In this document: piece by piece, positions 50,401 to 61,897 of the stretch | Numbering within the stretch: position 1 is the first letter of the stretch | Layout of the letters: every line of letters begins with the position of its first letter | DNA from: Arbacia lixula | Taxonomy: Eukaryota; Echinodermata; Echinoidea; Arbacioida; Arbaciidae | Length of the DNA stretch: 64,000 nucleotides | Direction: 5' to 3' | NCBI GenBank assembly: GCA_963669155.1 | Contig: OZ022576.1 | Coordinates: 29,417,938 to 29,481,937 of the forward strand | Notes under the pieces: generated by a model | Database searches by the model: none | Told to the model about the DNA's origin: nothing | What the model saw: only the letters and a program-made list of their open reading frames with translations | Program-made: the position numbers and the translations under genes

Positions 50401-50409
50401 AGATGTTGA
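42947..50409 (+). CDS. SLC45A: SLC45-family proton-coupled sugar transporter
   Basis: Eight coding exons: 42947-43679, 45024-45176, 46578-46991, about 47359-47556, 47811-47921, 48465-48673, 49428-49634, 50362-50409. Phases agree throughout and give about 690 aa. The start ATG has a good context (ATCGCCATGG). Residues 1-145 are a Ser/Pro-rich cytoplasmic N-terminus. The MFS core then begins: NNVIQFGLEVCYATETAMVTP (TM1), GLAFFLAPIFGFLMNPFIGS and the SLC45/sucrose-transporter signature SDRC...WGRRRPFI (RRRPF at 209-213). Later exons encode SRAYLIDVCDLEDVN, GGGLGYIANAIDW, a long acidic/Ser loop, LCVNHYLGWAGMV, GVKMGCWGMAVFSF and LGTDVACLCCQLFLAQI. SLC45 proteins move sugars with protons across membranes. 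The subtype (A1, A2, A3 or A4) is not decided here. The 5' limit of exon 4 is uncertain. If the exon-7 donor is not used, translation would instead stop at 49661. Confidence 0.9.
44225..44320 (+). repeat. ACACTAGC repeat, copy 2 (SLC45 intron 1)
   Basis: Starts AACACTAGCCCGCTAGACAA and shares TGATGTTGTTTAGAATAAAA with the related copies. A (GT)n microsatellite follows at 44376-44403 and a G tract at about 44471-44490. Confidence 0.55.
45210..45368. mobile_element. Short inverted-repeat MITE, copy 1 (SLC45 intron 2)
   Basis: About 160 bp with inverted ends: GGGCCCCGTTGCATAAAACT on the left and GTAAAATTTATGCAACAAGG on the right. The interior contains CCATGGTAAC and CAGCCAATCAAATT. A second copy lies at 55619-55779. 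No coding capacity. Confidence 0.8.
45686..45800 (+). repeat. ACACTAGC repeat, copy 3 (SLC45 intron 2)
   Basis: Starts GACACTAGCTCGCTAGACAA and continues to GACAACACCACTTCGGTACT. An upstream segment near 45592 (GCATGTTGTCAAGACAACTG) belongs to the same family in the other orientation, so this locus is partly fold-back. Confidence 0.6.
45878..46340. repeat. Fold-back array of TTCGTTATTCCGAAGG units
   Basis: From 45878 to about 46110 the units run GGTTCGTTATTCCGAA, with variants TTCGTTAGTCCGA and spacer AGAAAGAAATAA. From about 46115 to 46340 the complement appears (TTCGGAATAACGAACC). The whole segment is therefore a long imperfect palindrome built of short repeats, lying in SLC45 intron 2. 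Confidence 0.88.
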
Positions 50410-51178
50410 ATCTTACATGAACGTCCAAACATCACACACACTCTTTTGTAGAGAGATGTGTCAGAAAAACTCAGAAGACATCAAAGCTTATCAACAAGCC
50501 CGCGATTGTCAGCCGGTACTGGACTTTATTGAAATGCCCAAGGCCTCGAGTCTCCTACATATGTAGGCCCAATGGGAAATCAGGATTTGGTATCCATAGT
50601 TACCAGGATGCAACTCCGTGTATGAGTACTGAGTGCCATTTATTAGTTCAGCGTTGTTATTCACTTTTCCATCAAAATATATAATTAATCAACCAATCAA
50701 ACCAATCGTATCCAGTAAGTGTATGTGTTTTTTGTATTGTAAGAGCAAACCAGGGAGATGACAGTTTTATAACTCACAGCTCCCTGAACAAACGATGTAC
50801 AAATAATACTGCCCTACTCTGACAAAAGGAAGCAAGTGACAAATCACTCAAGTCTGGGTTATTGGTATTCTTAGATTGTACCCAGTATTCCCCACATACA
50901 CCCAAAATCTGGACAAGAAATATTCATCTTGCTGCGAGATATTCAATCTACGGTAACATGATGTGGTGTTGCACTGATGGCAATGCAAGTGACAGACACA
51001 TTTTACTCATTTACAAGAAAAGTCTCTTTTGTGAGATTAGAGCAGAATACACACAAACATACAATGCAGTGTTCACATCAGACGGGCATTATCGATATTC
51101 TTTCTCGCGGAAGAGACATTTAAGCTGTACTGTATCAGTATTATTACTGTTTCAAGTAATAGAACATGCATATTCAAG
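50410..51178. other. SLC45 3' UTR and flank
   Basis: Downstream of the last SLC45 exon. I see no second gene, and no canonical AATAAA that I can assign with confidence. Confidence 0.4.
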
Positions 51179-52262
51179 CATGGGCGGAAATCGCTCCCCA
51201 AAGGTGGGGGGGGGGGGGGGGGCATTTTTCCTCAAGAAGTCGCCGCAGAGCGCGGGGGGGGGGGGGGGGGTGGAGGGGGGGTTTGATGGATTTCCCCCCC
51301 CCGGCCCCATAATTATTTAATCCCGCACAGTCTCTCAAAGTGCTCTCAGTGAGGGGGGGGGGGGGGGGGGGGGGTGATGGATTTTTAGGGGGGGGGTTGT
51401 TTTTTCCATATTTTTTTTATCCCGCCTAGTCTCGGTTGGGGGGGGGGGGACGTAAATAGTGGGCGGAGGGGGACATTACATATTGTGTGTGTACAGGACC
51501 GAAAATGGTGTTGGGGAGGGGGAGGGGGGCATTTTGGTATTTTAAGGGTACAGGTCCGAAAATAGTGGGGGGGGGGCATTTGATATTGTGTCCCCCTCTT
51601 CGAATTGGTAGAGGGGGGGGGGCAGGACCCCCCCCCCCCCCTCCCCCCGGGATTTCCGCCCATGTACTCAAGTACTATGGGGTTCAATGTATCCTTCGAA
51701 CGCACAGTATTCCAGACTGTTGGGGGGGGGGGGTATTTTGTCCATAATTTCTTTTATCCCGCCCAGTCTCGGTTTGGAGGGGGGGGGGGGGGGGGGGCGT
51801 ACAAAGTGTGTGTGGGAGAGGGGACATTAGATAGTGTGTGTGTAAAGGACCGAAAATGGTGTGGGGGGGGGGGCATTTGATATTTTAGGGGTACAGGTCC
51901 GAAAATAGCGGGGGGACATTTGATATTGTGTCGCCCCTACCCTAGTCCAGATACTGGCCGTGTATTTTATCGTCCGCGTCTTCTCCCACACACACATTAC
52001 GCCACTGATTCACATAGTACGCACACCGCTCCAGACCACTGATTGCGCGACTCCACGAATCTGTCCGCCCGAGAAAAATCCAGGGTGAAAATTGTTTGTA
52101 TGTGATGCCCCACCAACGTTCGTTGTCGGCGGATTGCTAAATACAATCCAGGGGGTGGACTACCCCTACCCCCCCCCCCTGTCCCCCCCCCCCCCCCCCC
52201 GGGATTTCCGCCCATGTATTCAAGTACTACGGGGTTCAATGTGTCCTTCGAACGCACAGACT
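51179..52262. repeat. G-tract-rich repeat cluster with fold-back ends
   Basis: CATGGGCGGAAATC at 51179 is inverted as GGGATTTCCGCCCATGTA at about 51648 and again at 52201. Each inverted copy is followed by TCAAGTACTA.GGGGTTCAAT and CCTTCGAACGCACAG. Between them, two units (about 51411-51610 and 51749-51940) share TTTTATCCCGCC.AGTCTCGG, GGACCGAAAATGGTG and GGTCCGAAAATAG and are studded with runs of 8-20 G. Open frames through this region are Gly- or Pro-rich artefacts of the G runs. Confidence 0.8.
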
Positions 52263-53430
52263 ATGACGTTGAATGCACGTTTTTTTTTAAGTGTTACTAA
52301 CAATAATTACGTATGTGTGTTTGCGCTGCTAAAATTTGACGTGGTTATATGATTTGATTTAACTGGATTGCCACGATATTATATAAACATGATGAAAGAA
52401 TAGTTAACATTTCTTTAATGATTGAGGCAAAATTGTTGTATCAACAATCATAGTCTCTGTATCATTGACTTACGCTGGTGAATAGTATTACATGCAGTAT
52501 CGTGACATCGATAATCGTGTTTGTATAGTGTAATGTGAAATACTCACTATAAAAATCTACACTTCAATAATTCTTGTCGTTTGCAAAATATGAGAAAAAG
52601 CAAAAATTATTCTTTCCAAATATATATTTTGCTGAATGAAATTTGTCAAATAATATGTATTTTGAGAAGTACGTCATTACACTTTAATAAGATATGACGA
52701 GATTTGAACTACGGTGCATGGAATTTTATAAAGGAAAAGCACAGAACAGATGAAATATCAATCGAAGAATGAATAAATTGTAATAATTTTGACTGAATAT
52801 TATGCGCCTTCACGAATTGTCTGTACATGTAATACAAATAAATGGTATAAAACTAATTCTGACCCCATTTATTGTTAATCCATTCCCTTTCCTCCCCATC
52901 TCTTTTCTTTCGTTCCTTCAGTTGTTTTTCGCGCTCTCTCGTTCTTCTTTCTCTCCTTCCTTTCTTTCCCATTCCCTCTCCGTTTCCTAGTATATATAAA
53001 AAAAATAAGCCTCTCCGTCTCCTAGTATATGTGCCTACATTGAAAACATATAACATTCGTGACGTTTCTCTGTATGTTTCTATCGTTAGTACCAATTAGT
53101 TAAGCTTTCGGTAACAGCATGTGATGTACATAAGGTATTTAATCCATGTATGTGACGAAAAGGGGAATGGAAAGCAGAAAAGAGATGGGTTAATACATGT
53201 AAAATCTTTTATAAAATTTACATATTATTGCATCATCTTAATTGTTTACACTGAAATCTAAATTGTATAGATAAGAAGACATAAAAATGGAGAGAGGGGG
53301 TGTCGTGATGGAACTTGTCAGCTAGGCATTGATATACGTAGTTGTACAGAACAAAGAAAAAATAACAAGAGATGAATAAATGCCGAATATAGCAAGTTTT
53401 GCGATACGCTTCTGTTTTCTTGTGATATCG

Positions 53431-53478
<48 letters not shown>

Positions 53479-55618
53479 CAATATGTTATTGTCATATTCG
53501 TCAGGAGTTGCTCCATCGGATGAGCTGTTCCCCATTGAGCAATCTATCGTGACAGCAAGAATAGCCCGTATCTCATGAAAATGTAAGGATTTTCCAATGA
53601 CTTTTTTTTCCCAACCTCACACAAAAACGCAATGACGCAAGAACAGTAATACGCGAGAGCGCCATCTTGATTTTCTAACCACGAAGAGAACCATGGATTC
53701 CTGAGAGGGTATAACCATGGTATAACTTACGGTAGCACCGCACTTGTAGTAGAAGTTTTATTTTTTCATGTTAATTGTCTCTGTTGTGATGGGCTCAATA
53801 ATTAAAAAGGAACAGCAATAAATAAATCACTTTGTATAAGTATAATCGCGATTTGTATTTAAACCAAAACATATAGTGTGAGATGGCAGAGGGTAGTGAG
53901 GGACAAGTTGTGAGCTGATCACAAAAAAGTTCTTGGAAAAGTTGATTTGAGAATAGAATAGTCACTATTATATCACTTCATATTCGATCTCAATTTGAAT
54001 CCCATGTGTTGTAGAAGTTGATACTTGACAGACAGTCGATCCGAAAAATAAGTTTGCTGCAACCAAATTCCGCCTGGGTACAGCTATACATACCGGATGC
54101 ATGATAGTTTTATTGGTAGGCACACCCCCGGGGGCACATGACATGAGGGTTCCGAAGAAGATCGTATACTGAGCCAGAAACCTTGTCTAAATATCAGTCA
54201 TAAATCAATACACGAGTCTGAAGCAATACGTCTGAACTACGGAGACTACGTCTCGCTACGTTGTACATGCCAAGCTCCTGACAAGACTAGCATAATCATG
54301 TACGTACTCGGCTGTTTATACTTTTATTTTAATGGTTTTACAAACATAATTTGAGAGAGTATCACAATTGAGTCTATTTTTTGCTTGGAGATTGTGAATC
54401 CCACTATCGAAATGATGTCGGAGGTTCATTGTCCACAGTACAGCCTGTGTAAATGCGTTATTTCCGACACAAAATGCCGTTTTTTTTTTTTTTTTATAAC
54501 TGACCTATATACCTACACTGGTTAGTGAATTTCCTTATGTTTGACATCAAACATGACAAAATGCTGCTCTGTTTGCAGAGAAGCCTGTGACATGTAAGGA
54601 CATTGTAGTCATCCACTCCGCCACCCGCCCGATTTCACCTTTTCGAATAAATCTTCACCATTTTGTTTGCAACCTCACACAAAAACGCATTCAACTGCGA
54701 TATAACAATACACCCTTCCCCATCACATTTCCCAATCATATCTTGGATAATGTTGGAGCGTTACACGAATCAAAATGTACTGTATACACGCAAATTTCAT
54801 CACATTCTGTGATAGAAAGTAAGGTTGTTGGCTACTATGAATGCCCCTCATTGATCCGGCCTTTACAAACGGCTCGTTATCCTGTAGATGCAGGCCCGGT
54901 TCAGTATAGTCGGCAAGTACAAATGAAATCAGGAACTTTCATCTAGCCGGTAATTACTCCACGTCGTTTGCCGAAGAGACCCGTTGTGGGTATCCTTTTG
55001 TTCCGGTAATCTCTGGGTGGGCGAGCTTATGGGGCACTGAATAGCGTCGGGCCATGAACTGATGAGCGGGCACTTCAGACAAAACGGGCCCATGATTGTG
55101 ATGCCCAGGCCGCCTTTACGACAGGGACCACAATCCCCGACCAACAATATCATTATCCTTGGATTAAGAAAGGCTGATACGAATTTTAAATGACCACCGA
55201 TTTGTGGAGTTTACAATTTAAATTACGTCTTTTGATGAGCGGGAACATCAGACAAACGTGGCCCAGGATTGCAATGTCGGGATGCTTTAGTGAAACGATG
55301 AACACTTTACGGTATATTATACAGCATGTAAGCAAGGCGCACTATCGAAATTCGAATCGTGATTTTAATTGGAACATGCTTTAGACTAACGCGACCCCTA
55401 ATTTTAATGATGATTCCCCATTTAGTTTCGGCTACTTGCCTTCCTTTTCATAACACAATCCTCAAACCAACCTGCTCAGCCCCCAAACAAATCCTAAACA
55501 CGAAATACTGACCTGTACTCGTAAGTAAAATTGGAGTAGGCCTATGGCAATCAAATGGCGATTATTGTTTAACATTTTGTGGGCCACATGTGTATTTCTT
55601 AACAAGTTAGACACACCA
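52263..55618. other. Intergenic, no gene recognised
   Basis: Low-information AT-rich sequence. A roughly 60-bp segment at 55060-55120 (GATGAGCGGGCACTTCAGAC) is repeated in diverged form at about 55235-55295 (GATGAGCGGGAACATCAGAC). The 119-codon open frame at 54587-54946 has no domain I recognise. Confidence 0.45.
53434..53475. repeat. (GA)n microsatellite
   Basis: An uninterrupted GA run of about 40 bp. Confidence 0.95.
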
Positions 55619-55779
55619 GGGTCCCGTTGCATAAAACTTACCATTAATGGTAACTCTGCCATCAATGGTAACTACCATGGTAACATCACTGGACAGCCAA
55701 TCAAATTCAAGGTTTCCATAGAAGTTGCCATTGATAGCAAAGTTGCCATCAATGGTAAGTTTTATGCAACAGAACCCAG
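55619..55779. mobile_element. Short inverted-repeat MITE, copy 2
   Basis: The same family as 45210-45368. Left end GGGTCCCGTTGCATAAAACT, right end AGTTTTATGCAACAGAACCC, interior ACTACCATGGTAACATCACT. The two ends are inverted over about 35 bp. Confidence 0.85.
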
Positions 55780-55911
55780 ATTCTATAGAACCCCATTTTT
55801 TGTCTGTCCCAGAAATCGCTGTTACCGCATTGACAAAGCGTCTACCACTGGCCCCTGATGAACTATAATCTTCTTGTACGTTGATTACGATTCCCTCCCC
55901 GCTTTTAAAGG

Positions 55912-56285
55912 AATAGTTCACCCAGATCAGTCAGTTTCAATAAAACAGAAGCATGAAAGGAATATATTAGTGAAGGTTTGACGAAAATCCATCAAAGGAT
56001 AGGTAAGATATGATCTTTTAAAAATCTTAATTGTGTGACGTCACGTGCGAGATGCTCTCCTGTGTGCTTGATACATAATTCCATAAATTGCTCTTTTTCT
56101 GTTTTTTTTTTTATGAAGGATTTTTTCCCCATAAAGGTAGACCTATGTGTGTAAATACGTGTTTCTAATGATGTATCAAATACACAGGAAAAATGATTCA
56201 TATCCTTTTGAGAAATACACAACATAATGGAGAGCATCTAGAACGTGACGTCCTCAAACCTTCCCTAATAAAAAGTATGTTTCTT
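55912..56285. repeat. Inverted-arm dispersed repeat with CRE-like palindromes
   Basis: Contains GAATAGTTCACCCAGAT and GAAGGTTTGACGAAAATCCA, wording I associate with dispersed echinoderm repeats. TGTGACGTCACGTGCGAGAT-GCTCTCC near 56035-56058 is mirrored by GGAGAGCATCTAGAACGTGA-CGTCC near 56229-56253, so the element folds back on itself. No coding capacity. Confidence 0.6.
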
Positions 56286-58679
56286 TCATGTTTTTACTTT
56301 TATCAACACCAAGTTAAGTTCAGTGTAAGCTAATGTAATCTCAGGTCGAATGTTTTATGTCCAATGGTGACCATCATTAAGAATTTGGCAAAGATGTAAT
56401 AAGCATCTATTTCTAAAAATCTTTATCCATATCTCCATGATTATCGTTGTGCTTTAATATCAGTTTCCATGAAAGAAATATTATATGCACTATACAGGTC
56501 TAAGTGCAATATAAAATAATTATGATGATAGGTCTGTTTTCAGAGAAATCAACAAGGAACGTCGAACTCAGTATAGTATAGTTTTAACTCTACAATAACG
56601 ACAACAACAAAAACACTGAAGGTGAAAGTTCATGGATTCAGTGCTGCCTGGGTGCATGCTGTCATCTTCCACTCGTTACGTTCCGGGCGAGCTGATTGGC
56701 TGAGACGGTCAGTCACCTTTCGCTCGGACCAATCAGAACGTTCTCTTAGCTGTCAGGCATCCATCAGAAAGCTCCTTGTCAGCCTAGACAAGAGGATTAC
56801 CACGGTCCATCTCCAGTGGTCAGGGATGGGCGGAGGGTCCTCTTCAAGTTATTGTCACTCTGCTAGCTTATCTATCACCGCGTGCGTATAGACTGTGTTT
56901 CAGACTGTGTGAGTGTGTACATTAGTCTGGTGGAAATTGTATAACTGCAAAGTCATGTGCTGCCCTTGAGTTCTGTCTCGATTAACTTTCTAGTTCTGCA
57001 TTTCTCGCTCCCCCTTCATATCTAACTCGCCTGCCTGTCAATTTCCCTTTCCTATGTAGAAGCATGTACATTTGGTCCATTGTACAAGGAAGCAACTCAC
57101 TCTTAGCTTTATCCATAGTTTAACCTACTGTAGTCAGTGTGTTCTATTTTCTACTTATGCAAAAGTAAAAAAACCCCTTCTCTCACCCTTATTCCGTTTG
57201 CCTGTCCCCATCTCTCTCAGTACACATGTTCTTACGTTCACCGATGCAGCGTACTTTAGTACATTGTACGTGTAAACATTGAGGTACCAAGGACGTATGA
57301 TGCTGGTATAACAAACTTTTTGATGTCAATAGGAAATGAGGTATGCTATACAGGTGCACATCCGGGGAAACGTCTTCATTTCTTGAACGACTTCCATTTT
57401 CAACGACTCGCATTTCATGTATGGTGAATTCAAACTGATATTTAATGAGACGAGGGTTTAAGGTTGAGGTAACTTTAACCTAACGGTTGAGGAAATTTTT
57501 CAAAACTGTGCTAGGAAACGGTATTGTACGTAGCAGACCAAAAAAGATATATGGGCCGTTAAATAAAAAAAAACGCAAACTGCTGGAAGTTAAGCTACGG
57601 AAACTGGGACAGCCTCTATGTTGTACCGCCTCGCTATTGTCGGACAGTCGGGATAAACTTGAGTTGATCGTAAATAGCCATAAGCGACTTACTGTTTCTG
57701 TCAGCCATACACAGACTGGCCCGGGCTAATGTGCCAAACCTGCCTCCTAATTTATGTCGGATATAACAGTATGGTGTGGCCTTGCGCAAATACATACAAT
57801 CCATCTAGAAAAAAAAATGCGTCACTCAAACACTTTGTCATTTCTGGGCGAAACATAATGTCAGCATTTACAATGATAATGTTTGGTTTAACGAGTAGCG
57901 CATGAACGAATCTACACATGATTATGGTTTGTGAAGTCAAGTGCCGCCACTTTTATTGTATGACATGTGCATTTTGTCAATTTCGCCTTTGGATTAATCA
58001 CGAGGAAATCGCGCTCTCACATTCCCAATTTTTCATCAAAATCATCGACTCAATTGTTCACGGACAGAGTAAAGCTCCGTCTACGCTAGGCAAAATTCTG
58101 CTCAATATGAGTTGTGTGTTTTACATTGTGCCAACATATGACGATAGCATATCAAAGTTCATCGTAATGGTTTCCTTGGCTGGAACTAACCACATGTCCA
58201 CATCAATATACTAATGGAACCCCCTCCACCCGGAATAATTCTGTGAGACATGATAGGATTTTGGGCACTCTGTGCAATCAGGGAGGTGTAAGGGGAGCAA
58301 CTTTCTCTTTCTGGGCGTCACAGCGGCCGGGTGACAAGCGGGCAACCTTTTTGGTCTGTTGGGCGTTATGAGTGAAGTTGTGCAGACAACTTCTCAGCTT
58401 TCAAGGTCCGTTTTGACTCACAAGAGTACAAAGAACGGTGTCATTCACGCCCGAAAATCCTTCCCGTCTGCCTGACAATACAGCGAAGATGAGTTTGTTC
58501 CAGGCTCCCCGCCTATCTCAATAGTCTATTACAGACCCTATTGAAATCGGCCTGCTACTTTCATGTCATTCATGTATTGTGCTGTGTGATACTCCATACC
58601 GCTCCTCAAGGATTAGGCCGCTCGTCACCCGCCCGTTCTGTAGCTTAGGCAGTCGAGTGCATGCACAGCCGAGTTTGTT
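56286..58679. other. Intergenic, no gene recognised
   Basis: A more GC-rich patch at about 56630-56900 contains two opposed CCAAT-type sites (GATTGGCTGA near 56695 and ACCAATCAGA near 56729), which could mark a promoter or enhancer. No exon was recognised. Confidence 0.4.
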
Positions 58680-58778
58680 AACAACTATGTCTGGTGACAC
58701 AGACTACGCCCCATTCCCCCTGGCCTCTTGGACGCAAGTGGGATAAGGGCGTAGTCTGTGTTACCAGACATTCTTGTT
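58680..58778. repeat. Near-perfect hairpin
   Basis: The left arm 58688-58711 (TGTCTGGTGACACAGACTAC-GCCC) pairs with the right arm 58747-58770 with a single mismatch, around a 35-bp loop. Weaker pairing extends a few bases outward. Most likely a tiny inverted-repeat element; a structured RNA cannot be excluded. Confidence 0.75.
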
Positions 58779-60149
58779 GTACCCATGCACCAACTGCCTA
58801 ATAACAAGGCTGAGGCTGGAGGAAGACTTTCGAATCTGAAGCCCGAGCTTTCACTCGTAGTCTAGCTGGTTCAGTTTGCAGGCACACAACTGTATACAGG
58901 AAGTTCAGACAATGAACGAGTCTGATTCACATCAGAGTCTGAACAAGCCAGTATACTATTTGTATCTCTCTCTAAACTTTAACCCGTTTCAGTAAGCGAG
59001 TCTGAATGTCAGAGACTAGCTGTAAATATGTTTGAACTGTGAACTGACTACTATTGGCCTTATATCCACACATTTCGGTTGTACAATACAGTCTGTGCAC
59101 GCAGATCATCACTCCTAAGGTGGGAGTATAATTTTACAGGTTAGAAACTTACACTATCTCAAATATTGTGTCTGTATAAGATTAGACTAGCATTTGAATT
59201 CTCAGTTGTCATAGTATAGGTTGTATAGTATAGATTCAGCAAGGAGTTGCCTCCCTGGGTTGTCGGGATGTGCAAACGTAGGTGAGCAATTCCATGCAAT
59301 ATCAGGTTTGCTGACTGACTGACAGACAGTTTTAACGTAGGGTCATATAATTATTCTTGTTGAGCCATGCACATCTTCAGTAAAAGCACATCAAACAAAA
59401 TAGTTTAAGAATTTCGTGTATACTGTCAACCCGTCCTTCAAAGCCGCCTTGTGTGTCTTATCCACGCCAGTTTTCTCCCATATCATATTCTGTCTTTCAA
59501 AATAAAACTATTGAGGTGTAAATCGCGGTAGATTATTAATCATTGCTAACTTTCCCTCGAAAACAAGTGGATTTTTACATTAATCAACATCATTCTTTGT
59601 AATGAAAAGGTACATGTATTTGCAGGTAACTTTTGAATGCATGAAACAAAAAGGGTTGGCCCAAATTGCCACACCCATTGCCTTATCTCTATGATTGTCT
59701 GTCATAATCAGGCATACATCATCGGGTATCAAAATGGAAATACGAAGTGATAATGCACACAAACTAAAACGTCATAGACTTACACAATTAAGAATATGAT
59801 TTTATACGAATAAGGAATACATGAAATCTACATGAAAAACGAGAATTTGAAGTCCCTTTCAGTGCATGTCTTTATTTCTAATTATATTAGTTGCCTTGCT
59901 AGTCATACAGCTTGAGCGCCTTGACAACTACAGTACAAGTAAAACATGCCAGCCAGGATAGGTTTATGCTATTTATCTTCCCGCTAATGGCGTATTTTAA
60001 CGAGAGTTTGATTTTATTGTGGGGGTCCATGGACGAAATAAAAGCAGTAAACGGGTCTATAATGACCACCAACAACAATAAATCACCCCACCTCCTCTTC
60101 CTCCATCGCGGTTTCATTGCAATCAACATGGGAGAGCAAGACAGAGAAC

Positions 60150-60202
<53 letters not shown>
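60150..60202. repeat. (GA)n microsatellite upstream of the Sp5-like gene
   Basis: An almost pure GA run about 260 bp upstream of the TATA box of the Sp5-like gene. Confidence 0.95.
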
Positions 60203-60203
<1 letters not shown>

Positions 60204-60294
60204 GAAACTGGGTGTTTTCATTGCCTGCCTGTCATTCACTTCTCACTTCCATTCCTTCCTGTCACTCTTCGTGTGTCGTTCGCCCCAGCGCGGC

Positions 60295-60467
60295 CGCTGA
60301 TTGGTCAATCGGCGCCTCTTTGAGCGTGTCGGCGGGCGAGTGACGGGGTTAGCGCTGAATGGACTTAGCGGCGACCGGCTACATCACAGGGGTCAATAAT
60401 ACACCTTCATCTCACCGCCGAGGAAGACAAATTACCACCACTACGACTGACCGCTGGCGTATAAATA
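60295..60467 (+). promoter_or_regulatory. Promoter of the Sp5-like gene: TATA box, CCAAT and TCF-type core
   Basis: TATAAATA at 60460-60467 lies 139 bp upstream of the ATG, so a start site near 60490 is expected. An inverted CCAAT (CTGATTGGTCAATC) lies near 60298-60311 and a CTTTGA core of TCF/LEF sites at 60318-60323. Sp5 genes are known direct Wnt/beta-catenin targets, so the TCF core is of interest, but a six-base match alone is weak. Confidence 0.6.
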
Positions 60468-60605
60468 CCAGCCGTCCACAATTTGATGTCATTCCTAGCT
60501 CAATATTCGCCAGACAAGCACCACCCATCGCTGAACGACATTTCACCCAATTCATTTTTACATTGCATCGAGTTGATTACACCGTGTTCATCTCATTTTG
60601 CTAGC

Positions 60606-61829
60606 ATGGACGCTTTCGTACAGAATGGATCTTCTAAATATTTACAGGTATGTAAACTCAACCTCTTCAGATTGCCAATGACTTTTGCTCTCATTGAATT
60701 GTAAACGCTTTCTCCTGGAATAGAGAACTGATTGTGTATGTAAACGACAGTGCAATGTATTGAAGTATGAATAATACCTTGTATTGAATACTGGTAAGGC
60801 AATTACTGTAGTGTAGTATGTTATTTATTTTAATGTAATGACTCATAATTTATAATCCTCCCATTTTCTTGTCTTTCTTTGTAGCTTCCTGCTGGTAACT
60901 CGTCCGACATTGGTAAGCCGAGTCCACTAGCCCTCTTGGCGGCGACATGCCAGCGTATCGGGGCACCATCGACGCCTCCAGCTTCCCGCTCCCAGGCCCC
61001 AGCACAATCACTACCTTCAGCTCGGGTAGCACCTCGCTCTCCATCAGTATCTCCCGCCAGTCCGCTAAAGCTGCAGTCACCAGCAGCAGTCTCGGTATCA
61101 CCCCCGTCACCTCTATCGAGGTCGCCTTCATCGACGTTTGCTGTGGGATCTTCGCCTCTGCCCTCGCCATTGACTGCCGCCCAGACGACCGAGGTGGCTC
61201 TAGTCTCGCGTCCACACGCATTGGCTCTGTCGGCTCGTAAGATGCGGCGATCCCCATCAGCAGACTACCTACCACTCACGCCACCTACCACACCACCGCA
61301 TCACGCCGAGGCTCTAGCTTCCCCGCGGGTTCCCAGCCTACACCCCGTCGGGCCGCCTCAGACGGAGCTCCGCATCCCATCGCCTCAGCAGCCGAAAAGC
61401 CCCGCGGCAGAGGTCGCATTGGACTACCCCTGCATGCCGTTTCATTCCGGCGTCCTTCACCTGCCGAGTCTGCCCTACTCGCCTTACACCATGGTCGTGC
61501 CTACTACTCCAGCTTTGACCAGTCACCTCGTCTCGCCCTACGGCTCTGGCTGCCATGGCTGCCACAGGCCCGTCGTCCAACCTCTAACCGTCCCTATCCC
61601 GCCTATGTTCTACCCGCCGAGCCTCGTATCCGCTGCCCTGCCGCACCCACACATCCAATCAAGTTTCGACCACCACCGTCTTGGTTCGGCCATCGATGTG
61701 TGCCATCCATTGAGCGGGAAGATCCGAAGTCATCGACCAGCTGCGCATCACTACCACCCCTACGATGTCAGCATGAAGCTGAAGAGACGCGAAGTGGAAG
61801 AGGAGTTTATCGACGTTGTTTCTATTTGA
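60606..61829 (+). CDS. SP5: Sp5-like protein with SP box but without zinc fingers
   Basis: Two coding exons, 60606-60647 and 60885-61829 (GT-AG, phase 0), giving 328 aa. The N-terminus MDAFVQNGSSKYLQ, the intron directly after that Gln, and the following SDIGKPSPLALLAATCQRIG (SP box, residues 27-40) match the architecture of Sp5-class transcription factors. So does the YLPLTPP motif (142-148). The rest is Pro/Ser-rich, as in Sp transactivation regions. Sp proteins bind GC/GT boxes through a CxCPxC buttonhead box and three C2H2 fingers near the C-terminus. None is present here: the only cysteine pair is GCHGCH near 236-241, and the protein ends with a charged KLKRREVEEEFIDVV tail. An AATAAA follows at 61892. 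It could be a finger-less paralogue, a truncated copy, or one isoform of a gene with a finger exon beyond the window. Sp-family identity is well supported; function is not. Confidence 0.82.
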
Positions 61830-61891
61830 TCCACACACTTGATATCCAGATATTTATTTATGCTTTTCAATTTATTCTTGCCACATGTCAG

Positions 61892-61897
61892 AATAAA
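61892..61897 (+). terminator. Poly(A) signal of the Sp5-like gene
   Basis: AATAAA lies 63 bp after the stop codon. A second AATAAA occurs near 62400. Confidence 0.6.

Noticed and set aside
51385..51880. Pro- and Gly-rich open frames in the G-tract cluster
   Set aside because: They are created by G/C homopolymers and show no codon structure or domain.
54587..54946. 119-codon open frame
   Set aside because: It has no recognisable domain, no splice context and no neighbouring exon. Length alone does not support a gene.
57487..57729. 80-codon open frame rich in Lys/Arg
   Set aside because: It looks superficially like a ribosomal-type basic peptide, but I recognise no motif and there is no supporting context.
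60359..60604. Open frame just upstream of the Sp5-like start
   Set aside because: It spans the TATA box and presumed 5' UTR and lacks any domain. The ATG at 60606 starts the frame that joins the SP-box exon.
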